Source of the DNA: Diplolepis rosae | Taxonomy: Eukaryota; Arthropoda; Insecta; Hymenoptera; Diplolepididae | NCBI GenBank assembly: GCA_030998225.1 | Contig: JAPYXD010000484.1 | Span: 6,076,001 to 6,140,000, forward strand | Direction: 5' to 3' | DNA: 64,000 nt | Part shown: piece by piece, positions 32,230 through 42,626 of the stretch | Position numbering within the stretch: the first letter of the stretch is position 1 | Layout: every line of letters starts with the position of its first letter | Notes under the pieces: generated by a model | What the model was told of the DNA's origin: nothing | The model's database searches: none | Seen by the model: the letters and a program-made list of their open reading frames with translations, nothing else | Made by a program: the position numbers and the translations under genes

Positions 32230-34030
32230 TTTATTTAAAAAATTTTTTTTTGAGCAAGGGACAAACGCTTTATGCACCTTCAAGGAGGCTTCGTGCCCCC
32301 CTAGTGTGTGGGACTCTGCTGCTTCTCACAGCCCTACCCACTAAAACCCCCTCCTTGTCTCTAAGCCAAGAGATCCCACCCCGGAACCTCTTTTTTCTGG
32401 ACTCCTCGTCCAGCTCGGCTCTTTTTTTGGCGACTTTTCACGGCTTCCTTTTAGAGACTGCCTCCCGAAAAGCCGAGCTATGCAGTGTCCCCGGTATATT
32501 ATCGACCCGGGGCTTCTCCTCTCTTGTGGTGTAGAGGCAGCATCGCAGTTGCCTTGTGTAGGACCCCGCCAAATCTCCAATAGCCCCTACTGTGGTCTGG
32601 CCCCCCACAGTCCGTCGCTATGTGGCCAAAACCAAGGCAGCGGAAGCACCGATATATCATAATTCCTATTTCCTGCGCACCCTGCAGGATACCCACTCGA
32701 TCTTGATGTGGGTCGCCTCAAGAAGTTTCATGGCCCGTCCTGCTCTAAAAGCATATACGCCTTTCTGTTCCCTCTATAGGTCGTCTTGGTTAGGAGACCC
32801 TGAGCTCCATCTCTGGTCCTTGTTCGAAGAAGCCTCTTATGGCCTCCTCGACGTCTTTGGCTATAATGCTTGGTTCTAGGTTGGCGATCTGGACCTCGAT
32901 TCGAGGGATGAGATAACGGACCGCCCCAGTAGCTCAAATTGTCTCTTTAATCGCGCTGTTCTGCCGTCCTTTGTCTTCTTAGAACATTTCAGTTCCACCA
33001 GCAAGTCCTTGGATCGGGTCTTCCTAATTACCTGGACTGTGGTGTCCAGTTTATCAGGGTTGAAGCGCTGTATGAGTTCACGCAGGATGGAAGCGTAGCT
33101 CATTCCCTCTGCCGGTTTTATAAGCACCGCTTCTGGGTGCGCACGGCTAGGCATCTCCAGGCTTCTTCCTTTCCTCCTTCTGGAGGATTTTCCTGACTGG
33201 AACCTCCACCCACTCCTCTTCTTTTTTGGAGGCTTTCAGTCTCTTCTCTTTCAGCTTCTTTGCCGCAGATGACGCCGGGCTCACAGTCGGCTCACTCAAC
33301 CGCTTGCGCGTGTCCGGGGTGGAATTCGGTGCCAGCTGTAGAAAGGTTTGGCTACCCTTATCCACGACTTCCTTGTTTTTTTGGGGTCTTACCTCCTTAA
33401 TCTTCTGTACCAGCCTGCTTCTCAACGCCTTTAGCTCCTTGAGCGCCTGTTGGATGCCGTCCCTAATAGAGAGATGCATGTTCTTTTTGATCATGGAGAA
33501 GCTATCTATCTTCTCCAGGGCCACCTCCACCTTCTTCAAGATTTCAAGCTCCCTTCCATTTCTTTCATGGAGCCAGTCCCGGTACTGCCTAACCTGAGAC
33601 TTCTCGCTCTTACAGAGTCAGGCGCCTTCTCCGTCACGTCGATTTCTCCACCAAACATCTCCTCACACATACTTTTGTTTTAATTTAAACTTTCCATAAT
33701 TATCCCATGAGCAGCTAGGGGAGCATTCTGTCCGCCCCTGCAGAGCCCCGTATGCAGGGGTAAGATCTCAATACTCTAGGACCCTCGACACGGTAGTTAA
33801 CACCTTGGTTTGAGGTTTATTCCTTCCGGTCCATCCTTGGAACATTGTCCGCGACTACTTATTTAGTTTTGTATCCGCATTCGACAGTAACCCTTGGTAT
33901 AGTGCCCTTCCATCCGCAACCCGAGGACGCGCACGGTGGCCTGTTCTAAGGCCCCCTGATCGGTTTCCAAAGAAACCAATGCAGGTCCGGGCCCGAATGA
34001 TAATAAGGATATTGGTAGTGATGAGATTCG
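32230..34030 (-). mobile_element. R1-type LINE relic with leader and ORF1 only
   Basis: On the minus strand a GC-rich probable 5' leader (33680-34030) precedes ORF1 (32340-33673). ORF2 (endonuclease and RT), expected at lower coordinates, is absent: sequence ends near 32230 beside the candidate host exon. That is the reverse of the usual 5' truncation of LINEs and implies a later deletion. ORF1 itself is broken by frameshifts. Confidence 0.75.
32340..33673 (-). pseudogene. LINE ORF1 (gag-like) with one intact zinc knuckle
   Basis: The start is probably ATG near 33671 (MCEEMFGGEIDVTEKAP), with a frameshift near 33535. An open segment at 33147-33539 is lysine/glutamate-rich and likely coiled coil (EVALEKIDSFSMIKKNM, then KKLKEKRLKASKKEEEW). 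Another, 32876-33154, matches the ORF1 core (GMSYASILRELIQRFNP). The C-terminal part has CFRCLGFGHIATDC (32609-32650), a complete CX2CX4HX4C knuckle. The second knuckle has lost its first two Cys (Tyr and Phe instead). The family role is RNA packaging. Confidence 0.8.
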
Positions 34031-34141
34031 GATGAATGTCCATACTGAAATTGAAATATAATGGAAATTATACTTATGCCATGCTTCAATAATGTCCATT
34101 CAATTAGAGAAATTGTATGGAACATAATATTATTTTTCTAT

Positions 34142-34691
34142 TAGCGGGCCATAAAGTGGACTTTATTGCCCCGTGCGGGGCAAACAAATCCACTTTCTGG
34201 CCCGCTAGTAGAAAAAAAAATCGTGTGCAACACGGGAAAAACATTTATTTTACTCGTGTGGTTGTTACCCTCGCTTTGCTCGGGCATCAAACTTCACACT
34301 CGCAAAATAAATGTTTTTTTCCCTAGTTGCACAATGTACTATTATACAACACAAGCATGTTTTTCTCGCTTTTTGACGCGTGTTTTGCGGGCATAAAGTT
34401 TGTCATTTAAGCCCTAGGGCGTAAATAGGGATGCAGTGCTTAAAAGTAATCATTTAAGCACCCCCCACTCCCTATTTACGCCCGCAGGGCTTAAATGACA
34501 AACTTTACAAAAAGCGAGAAAAACATGTTTTTGTTGTATAAAGTACCGTGTACAACACAGGGGTAAGATCATTTAAAATCTCGTGCGATGTATACTGTTC
34601 TCGGCTTCGGCTCGCATTGCGCACTCGGCTTCGCCTCGAAATGTAAACATCGCACTCGCCTTAAATGATCAACTTTACCACCTTGTTGTAC
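34142..34691. repeat. Cluster of four consecutive hairpins
   Basis: Four adjacent inverted repeats follow each other with short linkers. H1 34142-34207 has TAGCGGGCCA ends. H2 34225-34332 has GTGCAAC ends and ACATTTATTTTACTCGTGTG arms. H3 34345-34538 has TACAAC ends and arms with ACATGTTTTTCTCGCTTTTT and GTTTGTCATTTAAGCCC. H4 34550-34691 has GTACAAC ends and AAGATCATTTAA arms around GGCTTCGGCTCG. Linkers read AATGTACTATTATA or similar. Loops and stems are GC-richer than the surroundings. Short open frames here are arm shadows. Confidence 0.85.
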
Positions 34692-35990
34692 AATGTACTA
34701 TTTTATAATAAAATACCATCTCATATGAATGACAATGTAAAAATCACTTTTAATTTAATTTACATTAACAATTCGTGGACAACTTGCGAATTAACAACAT
34801 CCCCTTGCCTCCGGTACGTTTTCCATTTCTAGACAGGCTGTAAAGTTTATTATAACACGCTCTATAGTTATTATGAATAATGAGAAAAAACATACATCAC
34901 ACAATCTATTCTTTGAATTCGTGGACACTTTATATTTTCTAATTTTTTCAAATGAAAAAAAATAGTATAACCTCAAGTACAAAAGTAAAAAAAAACAACT
35001 AATAATTGTGTTAATCAAACATGTGAAAGGTACTTACTGTTTATCTGGCAGATGAGTCCAGTATACAATTGAATAAAAGACCTTAACAATTTTACTTGTA
35101 ATCACATTACATTACACGCGTGAACTGTTATGACAACTGAAGACAAGAACAGCGTCTTTGGGCATCTTTAAACGGTGCAACGGTGTATTCGGAGTGTCGA
35201 ACGGTCTATTTAAACTAAAGACTACAGTGTGTTACGAAATGAGCTGTACGATTCTCCTCTAATGCAAATGGAACTTCCTATTGTAACATACATAACTATT
35301 TTTGAAATTCCATTAAATTAATTGAATTGGAAATTTTTCGTACTTATTACATGAAAAATAATTATGCCAGGAGCGTTAACTTCGATCTATTGTGATCAAA
35401 TAAATAACTTCCGACTGAAATAAACTCTACTTCTATTTAGTATTTTGATAACTGTTATCGATTATTAAATATTATTTCAAATTAATTAGTCGAGTTTGAA
35501 ATTTTTCTACTTGCGCAGATAGTGTATAGGCTATTTGCGCGAAATTTGACTAATAACATATATATTCAAATATTTTGACAGATCCTTACTAAAAATTCCT
35601 GTATAGGTCCGCATACAGAAGCCTATATCTCCCACCTATATTATTGCCCTGTAGAAAATGACGTAAGTTACTCTCTAAATCTGAATAGATGGATAACTTT
35701 TGGTTTAAAAAATAGTAAAAAATTTAATTTAAGCAAAATCTATGGAGAAAATTTTTTTATTATCGAAACCAAAAGTAGTCTATCTACGACCGTTTTCATC
35801 TTCTCTACCATCTCCCAAATTTTGAAAAAAAATTGAATGTACAATATTTTGGACACAAACATGTAGAAAGTGGACCAAGTTGTTCACATAAACTTGCTAC
35901 TTTTCTCAAGTATCATATGCCCTTAAGGAAAACTACTGCGTAACATCTTTGACAATTTTTAAACAATTTTTAAATATCATATAGGTTCAG
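34692..35990. other. AT-rich unassigned stretch
   Basis: A MITE-type end (TACTCTCTAAATCTGAAT) lies near 35668. No gene is supported; the open frame at 34791-35018 is AT-driven. Confidence 0.5.
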
Positions 35991-36398
35991 CCTGGCGAAA
36001 GTTCCGGATTGAAATTCATTCCGAATTAATCCACACTATTCCGAGCCATTCCGAACTCTGATTCCGAACTGAACTAAGTTATTCCGAATGACCCCAAAGC
36101 AAATTTTCAATCCGAATAAACCCGAAGCCAATTCAAAATCAATCTAAATAAATCCGAAATTTCAATTCTAATGAATCCGGTCAATTTCGGATTCATTCGG
36201 ATTGAAAGTTTGGACTGATTCGGATTGATCGGATTCATTTGGATTAAGAGTTCGAATTGATTTTAAATGGGCCTCTGATTGTTACGAATTAAAACTGGCT
36301 TCGGATTTATTCGGAGTAACTCGGATTGGTTCAGAAACAGATTTCTGAATGGCTCGCATTGGTTTGGAATAAATTCACAATCCGAGACTTTCTCCAGG
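35991..36398. repeat. Palindromic element rich in ATTCCGAA words
   Basis: The ends are CCTGGCGAAAGTTCCGGATT (left) and CCTGGAGAAAGTCTCGGATT (right, read inward), so the whole 408 bp forms a loose palindrome. The left half is full of ATTCCGAA and the right half of TTCGGATT. A partial relative starts near 50290. Confidence 0.78.
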
Positions 36399-36403
36399 GT
36401 ACT

Positions 36404-36520
36404 TGACTAGTGCCCGACTAATTCCCGGTCAGTTTTCGACAATGTACTTCATCCTGGGTTGATTCTGCCGGTTCCCGACTTGACCCGGTCCGGTCCCGAG
36501 TCGAAATCCTAAGACTCGTC
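36404..36520. repeat. CCCGG-rich fragment
   Basis: A short GC-rich tract with CCCGACTAATTCCCGGTCAG and GACCCGGTCCGGTCCCGAG. Its composition and wording resemble the termini of the element at 42627-43882. A comparable tract lies at about 38826-38905, past the A5/F2 block, so the two could be remnants of one interrupted element. Tentative. Confidence 0.35.
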
Positions 36521-36702
36521 TCAGTCTCTACTGTCGAGATTGAGGCGAATGTGTGACGACGGTTACGAGAATGTGAGAAGAGAGTCTATAAATGTTCAGC
36601 ATTCATAGTCAACTCTCTTCTAGTCATCGAAAACTGCACATATTACCGTTTTCCCATTTTTCGAGGGTGAGGCGATGGCCAACTCTATAGAAATACGTTG
36701 TC

Positions 36703-37605
36703 ATGGTTCTCTTAAATAAAAAAAAATTCTTACCACGAACCTGCCATTGGTCATCCGATACATACATACATAAACAGAATACAAATACATTCACACCATT
36801 CAGTCGTAGCCAATCATATTTTTAATCACAAATACACTCAAACATATAACCTTACATATATAAACCTAATAACTACACTTATATATAGTACGATACGCTT
36901 TCGTCGAATCACGCTCACGCTCGCTTACAATGCTGAGACATAAAATTCGAAACTTTCTTATATAGTGACTGCAAGAGTTATTCAGAACTTGTGAGAGAAA
37001 GTGTCGTAACTAGAGTTTTTTAGCCTTACTCAAGTAAAAATAAATTAACTTTTTTCACAAATTTTCCATATAATATTTTTTTAAATTAATGTAATTAATT
37101 AATTAATTTTTATAATTATGATTGTTGATATATATAGTATAATTATTAATTGATATTTAGCATACAGTTTTATCATAACTACGTATAAAGTTTAATGAAA
37201 CTAAAGTTTGAAATGTACATTAAAAAATTGCATTATTTATCATCAAAAAGTATCTTGTGTAATAGTATATTACGACCCTAGGGCATCAAACATTCTGGCC
37301 GTAGTTTGTATACTATTTTTCTTGATCTCCAGCCGAAAGTACGCCCAAAACCGAAACAATATTAATATTGATTTTTCGTGCAATTGCATGAAGTCACTTT
37401 AAATTAAATTAAACAATCGAATTATACGATGAATTTAGCGGCACTACTGAGCCACAAAAGTCGTTGTTTCTGGAGTGAAATGCGGCCGGGAGGACCGTAA
37501 TTTCGGCTGGAGATCAAGAAAAAACATTTATAAGAAGGTTCTTTTATTTTCCATGTTGTATATTTTCAAAATATGAATTTTATTTAAATTTTATGTAATG
37601 CATTA
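36703..37605 (+). mobile_element. Repeat family A, truncated copy (A5)
   Basis: It starts abruptly at CATGGTTCTCTTAAATAAA, the internal AACCAT/ATGGTT junction, without the outer end. It continues through GATACATACATACAT and the TTATGTAATGCA block. It is interrupted at 37265-37510 and stops where foldback F2 begins. Non-coding. Confidence 0.85.
37265..37510. repeat. Insertion in A5, TAGTATATTACG end
   Basis: Compared with the A copy at 62195, this segment is extra. It starts AATAGTATATTACGACCCTA, very like the ends of the 20397 foldback. It also holds an inverted pair, CTTGATCTCCAGCCGAAA near 37321 and TTTCGGCTGGAGATCAAG near 37491. It may be two small insertions. Confidence 0.65.
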
Positions 37606-38546
37606 AAAAAAATGTATAGCTTCTTTTTAATAAATTAACCAACACGTATAACGGGATTTAAAAAAAAAAAATTTTGAGAGATTTATTAATTTAACCTTTG
37701 GATAAAATTTGATAAAATGCTAAATTCTCTTATACTTATAATTAATTATTTCCGGTTGAAATAATCAAATCGATTTTAGGTTTGCTTCATTTTCTAGCTT
37801 ATTATGTTAGGTTTTCAGATAAATAATTTTATAATTTATATTTTGTTAATTAACTACAGATATAGGCAATTTAATTGTTCAAACAATTTTTTCATGTTTG
37901 CCCCCTCAGTAAAAAAATTTGGAAAAAATACAGTCATATGCGTTAGGTCTCAATATAACTAGCGCATATTTAATAAAAGTAGAAACTCAATTAGATCGGA
38001 AGATATTAAAGATTTTTGAGCGCGCGACGTGTTTAATCCTGTCTGAGTCGACCAAAAGCACATTATGTCTCGAGGAAGGCTAGTTGCGGCTCGACTCGGA
38101 CATGATTAAACACGTCGCGCGCTCGAAAATATTTAATTTCTTCCGATCTAATTGAGTCTCCACTTTTATTAAATATGCGCTAGTTATATTGAGAAATAGC
38201 GCATACGATACTATTTTTTCCAAATTTTTCTAATGAGGGGGCAAACATGAAAAAATTGTTTAAACAATTAAATTGCCTATATCTGTAGTTAATTAACAAA
38301 ATAAAATTTATAAAATTATTTATCTGAAAACCTAACGTAACAAGCTAGAAAATGAAACAAACCCAAAATCGGTTTGATTATTTCAACCGGAAATAATGAA
38401 TTATAAGTATATGAGAATTTAGCATTTTATCCAATTTTATCAAAAGTTTAAATTAATATATCTCTCAAAAAATTTTTTTTTTAAATCCCGTTATACGTGT
38501 TGGTTAATTTATTAAAAGGAAGCTATAAAAATATAAGAATGTCCCA
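37606..38546. repeat. Large foldback element F2 with a second palindrome in its centre
   Basis: The arms match F1 (23973-24641) block for block (ATAGCTTC, TTTCCGGTTGAAATAAT, TTATGTTAGGTTTTCAGAT). The left terminal ~50 bp are missing; the right end retains GAATGTCCCA. In place of the short F1 centre there is a separate palindrome at about 37896-38251 with arms of about 160 bp (CATGTTTGCCCCCTCA, AGCGCGCGACGTGTTTAAT). The total structure could fold into a stem of about 450 bp. Confidence 0.88.
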
Positions 38547-41024
38547 TATGCATATTACTCATTGCAACTATATAAATCTGCCCCAAATAATTAATTATAC
38601 CTTCTTGAATTCTAAATTTTCTGATCTTGGAATTGTAATTTTCAATATCACTTCGCTCTCGTTTCACTATCGCTTCGTATTCGTTCTTCTCTGCGTTCAA
38701 CTTGTAAACTATTCACCTTCAGTTTTTCGAGAATTTGAGACATAATATTCGCTCCACACTCGCCAAACACTCGATTTTTTAAATAGAAAGTGTAGCGAGG
38801 GCAAAGAGAAGGCAAGAACTTCGACTCGGGGTCACGAGTCAACCTGGACGATTCCCGGCCATGCAATACAGTCTGAGTTTGCCCGGCAGGGATCCGGCCA
38901 GAAACCTTTTTGTAATGGGGCTAACTGGGGCTTTTTCCACACGGGCATCTCTGGGACATAAGATCAAGTTGATATACTTAAATATTAAAGAACGTACCTT
39001 GAAGACAGAAGAAACAAACTGTTATTTTTAACATTATTTTTTAATATTGAAGACAACAAATTTTTAGGCGGGTATACTTGGCAAATTTTGCCCCATATAT
39101 TACACTTTGTTTTTTCTTTGAAAAGAAAATATAAGTTGGATGCAGAAATAGGTATGGAAGAAGATGTTGAGTTCATGAAAGATTAATATCTTGCAAGTAG
39201 AAAAGTTACGCTATAATAATGATTTTATTCGATTCGACGTTCATGGTTGTAGTCATTTGTTTGAAATTTTCATCTAAACTGCATAATATTTGAAGAAAAC
39301 TCAAGATAATGGAAAATCTTTCGACATTTTTGCTAACTTGCAGCATTTATTTTAAGCGCGTATCTAATGAATAATGAAATAAGTAGAAAGAGACTGTTAT
39401 GGCCAGACCGTAGTAGCATCTAGTAAGGAATAGTGCAGAATTTTAATGTCACTCTCACAGTATAACGAGTTGGTGAATTAAATTCTGGAATTTTGAAAAC
39501 TGAATCATTTTTCCATTATTATTTTCAACGATTTAAAGTAATTTTATTATTAATTTATACTTTTATGTACATATACGTATATCAAAATGGCATTTATTAT
39601 TAAAACAAGTAAGATGATTTTTTGTAGCTTCCTTGAATGGGATGGGCACCATATTATACTGCCTAAGCGAATATTATTATATTAGTTTTTATATTGTATA
39701 GTTGGAAAGAAGATAAAGTAGAAAATTGCAAAATAAACAGGAAATCTCGAGAACAGACGTAATGAAAGAAATGAAACACTGAAAATAAGTTTAGATGAAT
39801 TCACGATATTTGTTTGGATATATTGTTTTTGGATGAAAATTATTTATAATAACAGATAGAAAAAGTCGTTCCAGTTAGGGGTTGAAAAATAAATGAAACA
39901 TTCATCTTTAATCAGTCATGAGCGAGGTTTTATTGGCTTGGTTCGCCAACCTTATCAGGCTAAAATTTTGAAGTTTTACATTTAAAACACTTAGAAAGTC
40001 AAAAATTAAAATATAAATTGAATAACCACATGGTAAGTCCAAAAGTAAAATTCTGAGTTAGAAATTTACTTTTGGACTTACTTAAGTACATTTTAATATT
40101 TGTAAATTCCTCATAAAAAATTGAGTAAAAAAATTAGATAGCCAAAACTTAATGAAAATATTTAACAACTGACGATGAACTAATTAAGAGTTTGATGAAA
40201 ATTTCAGACGATAACAAAAAATTTTAATTAGTTAAACGTGATTTTAGTAGGTTTAAGTGAATTCAAAAGAAATTTAGAAGCATTTGAAAGGAAGTCAAAT
40301 GCAGTAAATTATAAAAAGTCTGAATGAATTCAGAAAAATCCTAAATAAATTTGAGTAAATTAAGAATAGTTCCAGATAATTTAAAAAAAATTCTAGTGAA
40401 TTAGAAAGATTTTTCATGAATTCAGAAGATCTCTAGATGGACTCCATTCGAACTCAAAGTAATTCTAGATGAATTAAAAATTATGTACGTATATTCTGCA
40501 AAGAATGATTAAAATTCTAAAAGCATGATGAATTTTTTGAAGACAAAACCATTTTTGTTTGACTTACGTTATTACTTGAAGATGATTTCTACGCATTCTA
40601 TGTATTCCACGGATTCTGGTATTTTATTTTTAGTGATAATTCTTTCCGATGTTATTTTAGCTCGCCTGATTTTAATCCTCCTGGATTCTGCGCTGAATCA
40701 GCTCGTTCGATCCCATCCATTTTTTTTCAGCTAAGGGGTTACTCATATCGATCAAAATAAATAGCTAACTGTTAATCACTACATATTTCTTTAAATCTTT
40801 GTAGACGAACATAAATCTCACTAAAAACATTATCAACAATTTATAAAGTCGCAAAAATAAAAGTTTGGTGAGATAATATTTAATAACTATTCAATATTAT
40901 TAATATTACAAATAAATATACGGAAAAAAATTTGATGGCTGAATGTATTACGTTTCGTAAGAAGTACCATTTTGGAGAGAAACCAGAACTATTGGAAAAA
41001 GTTGTGAAAAAGTTTTACACTTTC
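38547..41024. other. AT-rich unassigned stretch
   Basis: It includes a GC-richer tract at 38826-38905 (see 36404). At about 40260-40480 there is a loose repetition of GAATTCAGAA and TTCTAGATGAATT-like words. No gene is supported; the frames at 38497-38866 and 40525-40734 lack domains. Confidence 0.45.
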
Positions 41025-41174
41025 GAGCATTCTCATATTTTAATTCATATTTTTTACGAAAGTGTCTGTCTGTAGTAGGTCGTATACTCAATAACTCTCG
41101 ATAGAATTATCGGATTGAATTGAGCTTTGGTATACTTTATCGGAGTCGAAAAATAAGGACAAGTTCGTTAACCA

Positions 41175-42309
41175 CATGGAAAAAATTTGTCGCTTAAAAT
41201 TTAACAGACTATTCGAAGAGTCGTGGACAGAAAGTAAAACCGGAGAAAGTCTTGTAAGGTTTCAATGACATTTAGGAAATAGTAGAAAAAAGTCGAATAA
41301 CTTTTAGACAACCAGGTCGAAGAAAAAAAGTCGCGTATTTACTATTATAAAAGTATTTTAAACACTAACTGATCTTTTCTAAGAAGTAATGAAAAGTTTC
41401 ATAATCTTTGGATTCATTTGTCATAGATTTTGAAAGACTATCGAATAATTTGAAATGAAAGTAATTCAAACAAATAGTTTTGTAAATTGTATTCTAAAGT
41501 CCATCAGATTTTATATGCCGTCTTCTAAAATTTTCTCGACAGTCGCAAAAAGCGATGCGCAGAAACGTAATTTGTAGCATCGCACAGCAGACAATACAGC
41601 TCGGCTTTATGTTTTTGTAATAATTTTGGTTAGATTTTGAGATTACGTGTCGTTTGGTTTCGTTTGAATCTGGATTGAAGCATACATTGAAGAATTAGTT
41701 CCGAGTAAGTATATGTTTACCTTGATAAAGTGCATTACGTCAAATTTGAAATTTATCTATTATTTTAGTTTTGCCTTCAAACTCTGAATGTGATCCAAAT
41801 ATTTTATACAAGTCTCCATGACATGTATCGGCTATGCGGGTTAAGGCGTGCGATTAGAATTGGGTTAGGATGCGTGCGTGCGTGCGAGCGTTCGATTCTC
41901 GGTGCTGTGCGAAGTGTTTATAAAAAATTGCGTTTCTGTAATGTACAGTATTAAATGTAATAGTAAGTTCATATTGGGGTTATATAGGTAATGTAGAAGT
42001 GGAAAATAATTAACTATATAAGTGCAGGATCATATCACAGAAAATAATATTTTCCTTTTTACACTGTTCAACATTTTCTTCGACTGTCACTTAGACTTTC
42101 GATGCCTGGTTTAGAGAAAATGGAACCCAACCCACGGTGTTTTAAATTTTCCGCGACTGTCACTTAAACTTTCGAATTTACGTTTTACATTTTCAGCGAT
42201 TATCTATCATATTCTTCAATAAGGAGGTTCATAATATTTAGTCGACTTTCTAACCTATCCACGAGTATTACACAAAGTCGATGACTTTTTAAGACAAATT
42301 TTTTCCGTG
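41175..42309. mobile_element. CACGG-type TIR element, 1135 bp, TSD CA
   Basis: The ends are CATGGAAAAAATTTGTCGCT (left) and CACGGAAAAAATTTGTCTTA (right, read inward). CA flanks both sides (41173-41174 and 42310-42311). Copy 1 of repeat B shows the empty site GTTAACCAGCCACATC. The first 60 bp resemble the family C MITEs (CGCTTAAAATTTAA, GAAGAGTCGTGGACA). The interior includes a tRNA-Ser-like sequence at 41821-41912 and a GTGC run near 41873. No transposase is seen. Confidence 0.88.
41821..41912 (+). pseudogene. tRNA-Ser-like sequence (SINE head or tRNA pseudogene)
   Basis: The order of parts fits a type II tRNA. A box-like CGGCTATGCGGGTTAAGGCG (41829-41848) is followed by an anticodon arm around GATTAGAATT with AGA in the anticodon position. 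Then comes a variable region containing GTGCGTGCGTGCG, and the B box GCGTTCGATTCTCGG near 41888. The resemblance is to serine tRNA. The acceptor ends do not pair well, so a functional tRNA is unlikely. It could act as a Pol III promoter of a SINE-like unit carried inside the TIR element. Confidence 0.62.
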
Positions 42310-42626
42310 CAGCCACATCTGACAAAAATTGTCAAAAGAGGAGCATTTTTTGTGCTTTTAAAAAAAACTTTATGGAAAAATTAAAAATTCCAATACTGGT
42401 TTCTGATAGCTCTCATAAATCTCTACTAATTCCCCTCGTAACATTTTTCGATAAAACTAAAATTAGGAACGTTACAGTATGTTAAAACTTGAAAAAAGTC
42501 AATACCTAAATTCCATTTCCCATTTAAATTATACAAGATACGAAAAACAAGTTATGATACAAAATTGTTTACTACATAAAGATCTACAAGTTTGAATTAC
42601 AACATTTTTTCATAAAAGATGTATAT

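Larger units (their letters stand above)
41025..42626. repeat. Repeat family B, copy 2
   Basis: It matches 8325-9490 in order: TTTTTACGAAAGTGTCTGTC, the CTCGATAGAATTATCGGATT block, CAAGTTCGTTAACCA, then after the insertion at 41175-42309 the ACTGGTTTCTGATAG block and AAATTATACAAGATA. It lacks the TTAA insertion of copy 1, and copy 1 lacks its insertions. Confidence 0.85.

Noticed and set aside
41873..41886. GTGC microsatellite
   Set aside because: Short run within the variable region of the tRNA-like sequence; not interesting alone.
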